The position numbers were made by a program, and so were the translations under genes. The notes below the pieces were generated by a model, which worked only from the letters and a program-made list of their open reading frames with translations, did no database searches and was not told the DNA's origin. DNA of 64,000 nucleotides from Liriodendron chinense (Eukaryota; Streptophyta; Magnoliopsida; Magnoliales; Magnoliaceae): positions 4,527,001 through 4,591,000 of the forward strand of contig ML058408.1 of assembly GCA_003013855.2 (NCBI GenBank). The letters run 5' to 3'. Each line of letters begins with the position of its first letter. Position 1 is the stretch's first letter. This document shows positions 34,761-46,700 of the stretch, one piece after another.

Positions 34761-35199
34761 AGTCGTGAACGCTTGTCGACGCTGATGAATGGATTTATAC
34801 TTCAAATCAACATTCAGACGATGGACCGCAATGCTGGGGTCGATACCTGGCATATCTTTATGAGACCAAGCGAATACATCTTGATATTCGACTAGGAAAT
34901 TGGTCAGGTTTGCTCGAAAGACATATCTTAGAGAGGATCTGATGTAAACCTTCTTGGAGGGATTTTCTTTAGATAGGTGATAGGTGGATTTCGACTATCT
35001 CCTCTCCTGGGGTCCCTGATTGATGAGCGTCCTCCCTCGGGTCCAACGCTGTTGCTATTGGGGGATTCGCTTGGTCTCCTATAATCGTCATAATAGGAGC
35101 TGCTTGGACATTTTTTCAATCTTGTACCGCATTTTCGTAGCATGCTCGAGCTTCCTTTTGGTTCCCTCGTACTACCCCGACTCCGCTTGGAGTAGGGAA
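34761..35199 (-). pseudogene. PR-RT linker of element D
   Basis: Minus-strand coding traces link protease and RT, with several frame breaks (for example SNSVGPEGGRSSIRDPRRGDS around 35080-35020). No domain is recognised. Confidence 0.45.
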
Positions 35200-35560
35200 T
35201 TTAATGCATAGATACAGGGGGTGTAAAGCTGCTCCTATTTTGGTGAGCGAGGGTCAACCCAAAATAGCATTGTACGCTGATTTTTTATCGACCACTAGGA
35301 AGTTGACGAACACAGTGATTTTGGCTGGACTTTCTCCGAAGGTGACAGGAAGGTTGATGCTCCCTTCTGGTGTTACAACTTTGCCCCCGAAGCCAACGAG
35401 GGGGGTGGAGATAGGTTTGAGTAAATTTCTGGCAAGTGTCATTTTATTAAAGGCTTTTAGATAAAGGACGTCTGCAGAGCTACCTGTATCCAACATAATA
35501 CGGTGAGTTAAATAGTTTAATATCTTTAATACAACCACGATGGAGTCCTCGTGAGGGAAA
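35200..35560 (-). pseudogene. Aspartic protease of element D
   Basis: The minus strand 35538-35254 reads LTHRIMLDTGSSADVLYLKAF with the active-site DTGSSAD. It is followed by PLVGFGGKVVTPEGSINLPVTF and FLVVDKKSAYNAILG, the flap and C-terminal hydrophobic block of a retropepsin. About 95 residues, open without stops in this part. Confidence 0.88.
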
Positions 35561-35829
35561 TGAATTCCTTCAGCATCTTCAAGAGAAAAAGAGATTGGGT
35601 GATGGCTAGGATTTGACGTATCGAACTGATTTTTCTAGCCAATGAATGTGTTGAGGCTTCTGAGACACCTTCCGAGCATATGCTTTCCTTGAAGCTTGAG
35701 AATCTCCCCCCGTAAGCTGGACCTCCACCAATAGTCCAAATTTCACCAGTGGGTTCCGCATCTTCCTGTGGAGGATGATGCTAAGGCGACCTTTTTCTTC
35801 GTGATGAGGTATCGTTCTTTTAGGAGACC

Positions 35830-37345
35830 GATCCTATCGCACAACGTAATCTCGGAGATGCCACTTCCGAATGAGAGCTTTAATTTGATCTTTCAGAGAT
35901 ATGCAATCTTGGGTATTATGCCCATGATCTTTATGGAAATAGCAGAACTTCCTCTTGTCTCTTTTTTCAGGATCTGATTTGATCTTCGAAGGCCATTTTA
36001 CATAAGATTTATGCTTTATCTCCATTAATACCTTCTCAGGAGACTGATTGAGAGGCATAGTTGCGATATTTACCGGAGTAAGGCTTCTTAGGAGAGCGAT
36101 CCCGCCGATCACGCCGATATTTCCTATCGGAGGAAGAGATCTCCTCAGACTTACGCTTCTTCCCTTGTATACTGTGACGAGCCAAAGCAAAATCTTCAGC
36201 ATTAATGTATTTTTGAACCTTGGCCTGGAATTCAGTCATAGTTTTAGGAGGGTTTTTATCCAGGGCGAATCAAAATTTCTTGCTTGTGATTCCTGCTATA
36301 AGGGCAGTGAGGCCTTTATCTTCAGTATAACCTTCAATTTGGATGGCTTCTGCTGTAAACCGAACTGTGAACTCCTTAATTGTTTGTTGCTTTAGATCCG
36401 ATAGATGAGATGCAGGCTTTTTGGTATGGATACTTCCCATGAACTAAGAGAGGAAGAGATCCGATAATTGGGAAAAAGATTCTATAGATTGAGGTTTTGG
36501 GCTTCGAAACCATGTACACGCTGCATCTTTTAGAGTTAAGGAAAAAAGCCCTACACATCATTTCTGAACTATATCCTTTTAACTCCATGAGAAACCTATA
36601 CGTCTCCAAATGTTCGAGAGGATCACCGATATCAGTATATGGAACGATGCTAGGCGTTCGATATTTTCTAGGCAAAGGGGCCTCCATTACCTTGCGGGTG
36701 AAGGGGGGTTCAACTCGATGGATTGATGCAAAGGCAGCAGGTGGGAGGTTGGATCAATACCGTTGTTCCATATCGGCGAAACGACCTTCGATTCTCCTGA
36801 GATCTCATTCCCAAGGTAAAGTATAACTCAACGTTTTGACACCAGATCCTTGAGGTCGTTGTTGCCAAGAGGTGCTGGAGTGGATAGATTGTGGAGGTTG
36901 AGCTGAATTTGATTGCCAGGTAGCATGCAACTTGAAGGAGGATTTCACTGAGCTCGTGGCTCATCTGCGGAATGTCTGGAAGCTACTGGTGCAGATTGTA
37001 GTGGCGGTCCTTTTGGAGGTTGCCGCGATTCGGGAAAATGCTAATCAAACCGATTAGATAAGGTTTGAAGTCCAGCTTTGAGGGTAAGGAGTGTATCTTC
37101 GACGAAACGCATAACACCATCGTAGCCACCAGATATATCGTGAAATGGATTTTATGACAGTAGGTTGGGCTCTTCTGGGAGAATCCCCTTCGAAGCGGTC
37201 TGAGGGAGATTGGGTGTTGGTTCAAGGATGTCTGGTGAGGGTAACATCTGCCTTGAGGTAGAAGGATGAGTCGTCTTCTTAGGAGGTATAGTGGGAGGTG
37301 ACAATCTGTGATGAGAGCGGATTGAACTCCGAGAAGTTCCCACAG
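35830..37345 (-). pseudogene. gag of element D
   Basis: Minus-strand pieces 37400-37152, 36964-36710, 36687-36376, 36239-36036 and 36202-35834 together read a Tat-type Gag. The capsid-like part has PLPRKYRTPSIVPYTDIGDPLEHLETY and MCRAFFLNSK. A basic linker (RKYRRDRRDRSPKK) and a zinc-knuckle-like FCYFHKDHGHNTQDC (C/H spacing atypical, as is common in this lineage) follow before the protease. At least four frame breaks. Confidence 0.78.
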
Positions 37346-37357
37346 ACGGCGTTAATC
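37340..37357 (-). promoter_or_regulatory. Primer-binding site region of element D
   Basis: Directly inside the 5' LTR, the minus strand reads GATTAACGCCGTCTGTGGGA. Its place fixes the right LTR as 5'. I cannot say with certainty which tRNA it matches. Confidence 0.55.
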
Positions 37358-38065
37358 TGTTAACGTCTGATTCTGGTAACAGACTGCTCCAAGTGTTCAC
37401 CCTCCTTTAGGCGAGCTCCCCTCTAGACCTAAAAGCCAAAGAAGAAAACTAAGGGTGGCCGGCGTTTGGCTATTAGCCCTCCAAAGCTTAATTCAGATGG
37501 AATTTGATAGTAAGATGAAGTGTGAGATGTGGGTTTTTAGATTGCATACCTTGGTCATCAGTGGGGTCATCTATTTATACAGGTCCGAGTAGTCAAGTTT
37601 GTTACGCAAGCCATCGAGATTATTGCTGATTTTAAGGGATCAGGTGCTTATTTTGTTAATCCTCATCCTTAGACAAAGGGATAACATGACCACTCTAGAT
37701 GTCTAGTTAATTACGTCTAATCATGGAGATCTCTCGTGATTCGGGGTTATGAATAGAGACAAGCCCAAAATCGGCCTATAGGGGCTGCTGGTACTATAAG
37801 ACGAGAGACGTCTCCACCAGAGACCAAGGATCAGGGCGGCTCGCATCTCGAGGGTGTCATCACTCATCCCCCACTCACATCCTGCAATCAGTGACCAGTC
37901 CTGCTCGTATATTTAGGAGTGTGTAGGGACACGTCTACGCGATATGCGAGCTGCGACCATAGAGGCTCATTGGTCGAATGATTAGGTCGTGACTTTACAG
38001 AGTCAAAGGCGCTCGCGGGTCTTTGGTCTTCAAACCTCTTCAACGACCAACTTCATTCTATAACA
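37358..38065 (-). repeat. 5' LTR of element D
   Basis: 708 bp, TG...CA, colinear with 20995-21697. The TATA box on the minus strand is TATAAATA (complement 37572-37579). Confidence 0.92.
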
Positions 38066-38263
38066 TGCCTCCTAGACACGTGTGGACATGCTCTATCCAT
38101 CCCTCGGACCGGATTTTTCAACGGTCGATGTTAAGGACTTCTAATCCCTGATTTTCTCCAAAACGTCCAACACTTAGCCATTTTTGCAACTCTGAAAACT
38201 ACACTGCACATCTCTCTGCACTGCATTACACTGCATACCTGCACACATACACTACACTGTACA

Positions 38264-38334
38264 CCTTATTTACATAAAAACGTTTAAGTAAATGGAAACT
38301 TTTCATTTACTTTAAGTTATTTATGTAAATAAGG
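38264..38334. repeat. 71-bp foldback (inverted repeat)
   Basis: CCTTATTTACATAA (38264-38277) and its perfect complement (38321-38334) enclose a second inverted pair AAGTAAATG/CATTTACTT, so the whole stretch can form a two-step hairpin. Confidence 0.8.
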
Positions 38335-39650
38335 AAGTACCCTCCATTTAGATTCAATAAAAAATACTAAAAAAATAAATTCGTAACAATGGAGATTTTG
38401 ATTTTCCATCCGAAGTAAAAATCGCAACTTTTTGACACTCTCCGAAAAGTTCGTCTTTTAAATAGAGGGGTTTTCTTCGAATCTAAACCTTCCAAATTAT
38501 CTGAAATACCCTAATTAGGCTAAAACACCAAATAACGGTAAAATATTCATGATATTTTATAGTTGATCTGTGGATATATTAATAATCCAGGTTTTTACTT
38601 AGAATTTTCAGGCAGCGAAATGACCAGAATATCGTTTTAGTACAAATTCATACATAAATGGATCTATAACTTGATAATGTTCCTTGTCTCATGCATTGAC
38701 ATTTATTTTGCTTAATTAATCATTCACTCAGTGTTAATCCTTGTTGTTAATCATAAATCAGTACGATTAAGCGTTAAACAGACCTAGTACTTAATCATTT
38801 TCGATCCTGAGAATTGCCCTGACGGCCTAAAAATTAAATGACACCAAGCTGGATTTAACATCCTTCTATTATAAGACAACTAAATCAAGTACTTGTGAGA
38901 CACTAATCCCCACAGTTTATCGATTATTGGCATAAACATGCATATATCACAATCTGGAATGTAAAAGATCTCGGAATCTCTAGAATAAAATTCTCCTTGC
39001 AATACCTCTGCTTGTTTACTTTGTGAATGCTTATGATTGTCTATGAATGTCTCTATACTCAGAAACTCCCCAGAACAACGAAACATAAGAAAACTGTCTT
39101 GCGCATTTTCTAATTTTAACAATATTATAATTAGCTCTTACAATGAAAGGAAGGTGTGGATCGACATCATGCCTTAGTTTAACTTTGTCAGGCGCATGGC
39201 TCAATACATAAGGATATTTTCGTCCATAGCAAAATTTAAAGAGTGTAAGGAGGCCAATTAGGGGAAATAGTTTTAGCTAAAAATAAGTGGGAAATTTCGA
39301 CGTACAAGGGCCCATACGGTGAAAATCCCCTCTCCTATTTATATGGAAATTAAATGCGCTCAAATCCAATTGCAAATCTACAGCATCGAGGCTGGTTGGA
39401 CTTGAGGTATAGCCCAACTGGTTGGACTTGAGAGTTCCTCGTATTAGGGTTGTTAACGGCACGGATCATGATCCGTATTTGATTCAGATCCGCTCTGATA
39501 TAATCGGATTCGGATCAATAATCGAATCATTAGGTCAGATTCGGATACCCAAAGACGATCCATTTAATATTCGGGTCGAATTCGGATCAACCTTGATCCG
39601 GCCCGTTAACGACCCAATTAAAAAAAAAAAAAAGCTCTCATAGGTAAACA

Positions 39651-39652
<2 letters not shown>

Positions 39653-39692
<40 letters not shown>
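39653..39692. repeat. (CT)n microsatellite
   Basis: About 20 CT units between 'gcat' and 'cctctgg'. Confidence 0.95.
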
Positions 39693-39698
<6 letters not shown>

Positions 39699-40645
39699 GA
39701 ATATGGATGGCCGGTCGTCGGTCGGTACCCTCTCTCCTGTTCTCTCCCGTTTTCCGTTGCCATTTTCCAAAACCCCATGGGCTGTATCATATTCGGATAT
39801 CGGGTCGGATCATATTCAGATCGGAAACGGGTTTCAAAATATTTAAACGAGTCAAGTTCGGATCATATACTTGTGATCCAAATTAGATTCCCATATCCCA
39901 TACGTTGACCACCCTACCTCGTATGTAAAACATGGTGGAAACATGGAGGTTGACTGTTTTACACACCGCCTAAAACAGGTGATGGAGACGATTCGGTCCC
40001 CAAGTCGGAAATCCGCCGCTGGAGAATAATGATACCACGTTTCCGACTATAAAGGGCGAGCGCGACGGGACAGAGTCCGACGTTACATTATTCAAGCGAG
40101 ACGACTCTGACGGTATAAAAAAGCAAACACGGGTGCCTCAGGATAGATACAAACCGAGGACATTTCTACCAACGTAGAAGAAATGACTTAACATGCCTAA
40201 AATCCAGGCCGTCCATCACGTACATCACCACTTGTTGAGCTTTGACCCCAAAATAAGCATGATTCAACACTCAAGTGAGCCAACCAAAAAACTTATATCT
40301 AAAACCTCTACACTACCATCCCATGGTCCACCTAAGTTTTAAAATACCGTAATTTTTTTTTTTTTTTTTTGGGTAAACGGACTGGATGGCATATAAACAC
40401 TACGGTGGATGGATCCTACACAAAACTTATGGTGGGCCTTCCGTCCCAATTATTTCCTGTGGTGTGGCTTATTTGAGCTTTGGATGATCAGGAATTTTGG
40501 ATTCAATGGTTAAGATGAACCGCGTAGAACTCACGAAAGTAGCACCGTCGTGTCGAGTCTCATCTTATGCCTGTTACTTCCTTAGAAATAGAGTCTCGTA
40601 GGTTGAAACGGGCCAGGTTCAATGCATCTTTTGATTCCTCCCTCC

Positions 40646-40705
40646 TTTATATCTTTCCATTGTCTGCCATAATAGCCATTTCAAGCATTCCTCTCTCTCT
40701 CTCTC
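40646..40705 (+). promoter_or_regulatory. Probable core promoter and 5' UTR of the kinase gene
   Basis: A TATA-like TTTATATC lies at 40646-40653, about 54 bp before the ATG. A pyrimidine tract of eight CT units (40690-40705) ends directly before it. Short CT-rich leaders are common in plant housekeeping genes. The transcription start is inferred only. Confidence 0.4.
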
Positions 40706-40706
40706 A

Positions 40707-43700
40707 ATGGAGTCATCTGAATTCCGGCCTTTGGACGAGAAATCCCTAGCAGAATACATTAAATCCACTCCCTCCATCTCTTCCCTCCTCGGAGATCGCC
40801 ACGATGCCCTCACCATCAAAGAAGTCGGCGACGGCAATCTCAACTTGGTCTTCATCGTCGTCTCCCCCGGAGGAGGTTCTGTCGTCGTCAAGCAGGTATT
40901 CGATCTCAATTTTTCCTCGTCTGGTTCAATTCCTATTTTTGTAAGGCCCTGTATGGTAGACAGCTAAAATACGAGTTCATCTCATTTTAGTTAGCAGTAA
41001 TTATGTATTAGAGATCATGATCTCTAATACACAATTACTGTTGACATGAACTCATTATGTATTAGAGATCAACTGCTAACTAAAATGAGATCAACTCATT
41101 TTCAGGTGTCTACTAAACAGGGCCTGTAAGTTTTGAATTTATATGAATCCTATGTGAGTCATGTTGCTTAGCAATGAGGCTCAGAAGGTGTATTTATTCA
41201 ATTGATAAATGCAATTTTGTGTGGCATACAAATGCACCCGGTTGCAATAGTGCAAAACATGGAAAAATAAAGAGTGTTGAATCGCTTAACCCATGAAATC
41301 CAAATCACTTGTTCACGCAAGTCGAATTGGGGTCAGTTATGCTTTGAGGAATTATATGACCGTTGATCTAAGGATGTACATAACATCCTTGGTTTTGAGT
41401 TTCTACAAGCAGGACTTGTGACAGTTCAGGATCCAGACCATTGCCTGATGTGAACCAACCATTGATGGACTTGTCTGGTGTAAACCAACCACTGATGGAC
41501 TATGTCCAGAAAATCTCTCACTTAGGAAGATCCTACCCACCATTATGAGGTCCTTTTTCAATTGAATGGGGGACCGTTGCTGCTGCAATTCTCATTTTAG
41601 TCATCAATTTGCATGAATCAAATTGGAAGCCCAGGGTTGTCCTATGGACGTGTTTTTTGGGTATGGTCAATCCATGCAGGGCCCTAACATACAAATCTTA
41701 TGGACCACTAGACATTGGGACTCTCAAATGTACAAAGTTACAAACTGAAAACCTAGTATACGTTGCACATCCTTGCATTAAGGATCCTATTATTCCTCTA
41801 CTCACTGCTTCTGATATTTCAAAGTACAAGTTTGTATTATCATATTACTAATAGTAGAAAGATGTTGAAGCTACAAAAATGTAAAGGCTGAAATATTTCT
41901 CTAGTATGCCAGAATGGTTATATAACGGCCATATCTGCCATTATATAATGGTAGTGGTGGTAACCGTTATGTGTTATGGGGCTGAAATGGACATTTCGGG
42001 AAAATATAACCTGTAATGGCCCCATAACCGTCTCAAAATGGATTATTTTCAAAAAAAGAAAAAGCTGTAACGGGCATTATGAGGGTCATAATGGTTGTTA
42101 CGGCCCGTATCATAATGGTAACGACGGTGGCCCTGTTACCGTTATGGAACACCTGTGCAATGAAGGAGATGGAATTGAGGACATGTTGTACTGTTTGCTG
42201 CTTGAGTGCAGTGAGCCAGCAACACGACCGGAATCCCTATGCTTAGGACAATTTTCTGCTTCGGTGGTTATGATGAAGATGCTAGCCTCCAAAAAAAAAG
42301 AAAAAGAAAAACTTGATGAAGATGCCCCAGGAAGTGTCTCACACAGTTGCACAATATGTGCAATATCGACCTTGGATGCATCACTATGTTGATCCAAATG
42401 ACATTTATATGGCTTTTATCCCAAGTTGAAGACTTTAGGAGAAGTGTGTACTGTCGGCCTCCTCGTCCTCCAACTTGGAATCCTTGAAGCACTGCTCCAT
42501 CTGCCACAAGAAGTTCTCCAACTCCTTAGCATCCCTTGTCCCATTGAAGTTTTTTATTCACTACACATAGGCTTGGTTATTTAGACAAATCTAGTCTTTG
42601 AAACATGTAGGATATTAGAGAGCAAAATAGAAATTGAAATGACAGTTAAAGAGAGTATGGTACCAGTTAAAAACAAACAATATTAATTATCATTTTTTTG
42701 AAATGTTATTAATTATCAAATTTAAATATCACAAAAGAGAGAAAAAAAGCATTTATGTAGCAAAGGGGGTACCTGGAGGTCAAGCCTGAGCCTTGCTTGA
42801 CTCATTGTGCCCACGTGTGGAAAAGGCACATCTGCACACACTCCCATATGCACACACATGCATAGTTTCATTAAGGGGCTCAACCGCCTAGACAACAATC
42901 TATGCTTAGAAACAAACATAACAAAAGAAGGGTATTCTTATCAATAAGGGTATGGGCATAGTGTCTCCCTCTAATTGTGGGAAAGATTGTCTATACTTAA
43001 TGTGCATTAGGAGTTGATGTGCACGTATCTCCCACCAACCAAGAAGTAAGATGAAGGTTAAGCCTTTGGAAATGGGAAAATCAGCCCCTAATGGTTCTCA
43101 TGCTACGTTTATTACTTAAATCTTTCATATTTGCATTATGTTAGCAAAGTACCCCTTAATGAATGAGTGAAATGTTCTACGTATTCTTGTTACCAACAAA
43201 AAATATATTACTAAAACGAACACTAATAACTTAACTGCTACCATTACAACCTTCCTCCTCCTAGTTGTTCCACACACACAAACACACACACATATCAGTG
43301 TTTTAAATATCTTATGTTATGTAGCATGTAGCTTACACTACATAGCGAAGCCTAGCGTTAACAATAAGTAGCTGATGAAAATAGGTTAAGTTGCATGTAG
43401 CCTACACTACATGCTAATTTAAATACTTTACACACTACATAGCCTACTCTACACGCTGCATATCTTACACTACAAGTTATTTTTCACTGAAACAACAACA
43501 ATCAATGTTTCCAACGATTTGTTGCATTTTTCCATTTTGTAAATAAAAATTAGTTAATATTTTCAGCAATTTCAGTAAAATAACAAAAGTAACAATGTGA
43601 AACCAGTTTTGTTGCTCTTTCTTTATCTTGATAGTTAATCTTTGCCCTGTTTTTCCTATTATATTAGGTTGTGTTTGGTTGTACTAGATATCAGTGAAAT

Positions 43701-46700
43701 TGCATTATTAGTCGGTCTAATTTGGTGCAAAATATCACAAAATCTACTGATATTTTGTGCAACCAAGCAACCTTTAATTAGAAAAGTAGAAATAGCTGTG
43801 TACCTTACACTACACACTATGCAGTTTATGCCTCACGCTACGGAGTGAATGCTATGCTACACGTTATTCTCTATTTAAAACATTGATGCAAAGATATCAT
43901 GCTTAGCTGGTTGGAATTTTTTTTGGTGCTCCCTTCCAATAGACTTGTTGGACACATAAAATATGATAGATGGAGTATGCTTTTTTGGAGGTGACCTTAT
44001 CTCCAATGAAGTAAAAATTGACCTTACTGTTCCTTTTACATTCAAGTTATTGGTCGAAGTAAAAATTGACCTTATTGTTCCTTTTACCTTCACATTATGA
44101 TTGGTCAATATGTGGTTCACAGGTTGATTGAACAACTTATTTCAATTGAAATTGGGACCTGAGAACCAAGTTCTTGCACAAGTTCTTTAGCCATATGAGC
44201 TCACTGGAAATATGGGGCAAATCATTGCACCTCAAAGTATGAGATACACGTCAAGTATTCTTCATGCAATAAGGCGGATGCCTGAAAGGCTTAACACCTT
44301 TTCTGTGCACCTGGAGTTGCATGGTCTCGCATCTTTGAAAACACTACCCGACAGTTGTACTTTAAAGATTAATGATTTGTGCACCATTCTCCTTGAACTT
44401 CAATTACAGAACAATCAAAATTTTAGTTGTAACTTTTGGTCTGCTTAGGCAGTTAGAATCGAAAATCATTTAGAATTCTGACTACATAAAACAATACCTT
44501 TGTGATGAATGCATATAATTGTGGTTATGATCTTTCGATCTTCTCAAAGGTTCCATCCTTTTCAGCATAAATATGTGCGAAGTAATTGTGTGTATCATCA
44601 TGATAGCCTTGTTCCATCATTTGGGGCTTATGATTTCTTGACAAAAGTTTTATGCTTGTCTTCTCGCTTGACATCGACCCTCCTGTCATTTCTCATTTTC
44701 TCCTATGCTGCAATCTGATAATCACATTGTGAATCATGATGTCAGGCTCTTCCGTACGTCCGTTGCATTGGAGAGTCATGGCCGCTGACAAAGGAGCGTG
44801 CATATTTTGAGGCATTGGCTTTGAAAGAGCATGGCCATTTGTGTTCAGATCATGTTCCGGAAGTTTATCACTTTGACCGGACTATGTCTTTGATTGCAAT
44901 GCGCTACTTAGAGCCTCCACATATTATTCTGCGGAAAGGCTTGATTGCTGGAATTACATATCCATTGCTTGCTGAACACATGTCAGACTATATGGCAAAA
45001 ACTCTTTTCCACACATCCCTTCTTTACCATACCACTACAGACCACAAGAAGGCAGGTAAAGGGATCTTGCTTTTCGTGCTAAATTTTAATATTGTTCTTA
45101 TGTTGTCGGTTTGTATTCCTTTAGAACTAGGGCATTTCATTAGAGATCCATGTGGTTCGTTGTTAATAATCTCCCTTCACCATATGTGATGGTTTTCTTC
45201 ACATACTCAAGTAGTTTTCTTTTCTTTATTAATAAGGATGGTGTTTCTTTTAGTAAATGAAATAAATTAATTTACAAAGAAGAAAATAGCTGACATTATG
45301 TGCAAAAGTTAGCACAAACGAAAAAAAAAAGTCATCAATCAATACAAAGTACTTGAATACTCCGGCCAAAACTGTATGAATCTATTTGACACTTGATGCA
45401 TCCAGGACCATACACATGCCATCAAGGATGCATCTAGGCTGGATAGGCTGGCTATTGGTACATCAGGCTCATTCAATGGTCTTGATGTTGAGAGATCCAA
45501 CTGTCCAAATTGATGATCTGGATATTTATTGAAGATCCAACTGTCCATTTTGGTGATCTAGATTAGTCCTATCCTCTTGATCTGGACTAAATGAAGGATA
45601 CACATTAGTTTGATCAAGAATCTGGACCGGATCAAGGCCTTCAAATCATATTTGTACCTCTGCCAAATCAAAGATCTGACAGGTCCAATCGTCCATATTG
45701 AAGATCTGGACGTTGATCAAAGTTCCATCTGTACAGTTTGACGATCTCAACCATTCAACTGTCCATATTGTTGATATGAGCCACATCAAGTGCCCAAATT
45801 GGTTTCATCAGGAATATGGACCAGATAAAGGGTCTTAAAGTGTATATTGGCATGATCCAATGTTCTGATTGGGCTATGGGGTCCATAGGTCCAATCTGTT
45901 GGGATTAAAAGATCTTGGTATCTTTGTGTATTCATATGAATTGTGCACAGCACTAGGGCATACCGCACATGGTTATGTCCAAATCATGCACCGGGGTGTA
46001 TAAGAAAAGTTTGTGAGATTTGGAGTCTTTAATAGTTACTACCTTTTGTCCTGCTGTCCATGTGTCAGTTTTCTATTGGTTTGAGCTATCGTAGTGTCTA
46101 AAAAAGTAGTCTATAGAAGTCCTTTAGAAACATGCATATTTACTAGTTGATGAATTTGATTAATATATAATGTTTTCCACCTTTTGAATCCTGTGTGGGG
46201 AGATCTCCTTTTGGTGCAATGGCTTGAGTCTCACTAGTGTGATGCCTTGATGCTAGTAGAGTGATTTGATCTATTTATCTTATAGTTCTTGGTGGTTTCG
46301 TTTCAACATCATATTTAGATACGGATGTATCACTCTAGGTTGAGATTCGCAGCACAATATGCATCAGAGTAAGTTCTAGGTTTGGCCTGGGAATCTTCCT
46401 GCTGCATTGACACTTTCATGATACGCTTTTTTTTTTTTCTTTTACTTTTTTCAATTCATTGTATATGTTCCTGATGAATCATTTAGGTGGCATCCTTGCC
46501 ATGTGAAGATTTGTCCAGATTCGTCCTCACCGTTTGAGTTCATCCTTGCTATGTTGCAAGCTATAAGCAGCTTAGAAACTATTCTAATGACTGAATGGAC
46601 GATGAAATGCTAGTTATCAGTAATCCCAAAATTCTGGACTCATGGCTTTAGGTGATTATGGGTTGACTCTGGCTTGCCTTACTAGCAACCTCTACACAAT

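Larger units (their letters stand above)
20995..38065 (-). mobile_element. Element D: Tat-lineage Ty3/gypsy retrotransposon of 17 kb carrying nested solo LTRs
   Basis: Two LTRs (20995-21697 and 37358-38065), each TGTTAAC...TATAACA, are flanked by the perfect duplication TGCCT (20990-20994, 38066-38070). On the minus strand the element reads gag (about 37225-35830), PR (35560-35200), RT (34760-34108), RNase H (27051-25800) and integrase (25760-24826). A gene on the opposite strand lies between integrase and the 3' LTR. Such antisense ORFs are known from Tat-lineage elements. RT and RNase H are separated by solo LTR E. The LTRs differ at about 24 of the first 255 positions by my count, mostly transitions, so this is an old insertion. 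Confidence 0.92.
38071..40540. other. Intergenic region upstream of the kinase gene
   Basis: No gene is supported. It contains a foldback at 38264-38334, a region rich in 'cggatc/gatccg' words (39450-39610 and 39785-39900) around a poly-A and a (CT)n microsatellite (39653-39692), and a decayed MITE-like core at about 40195-40545 ('ggtggatggatcc', 'tttcctgtggtgtggctt'). Confidence 0.55.
40896..44745 (+). other. MTK intron 1 (3850 bp) with several small transposons
   Basis: Donor AG|GTATTC, acceptor GTCAG|GCT. It contains a MITE (40945-41124), a stretch of TAACGG/CCGTTA inverted words (41910-42150) and a MITE-like element with GTAGC/CTACAC subterminal words (43298-43886), inside which lies a Tourist-like MITE (43667-43772). 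A 49-bp imperfect tandem duplication follows (about 44008-44095, 'gaagtaaaaattgacctta' twice). No coding sequence is seen. Confidence 0.8.
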
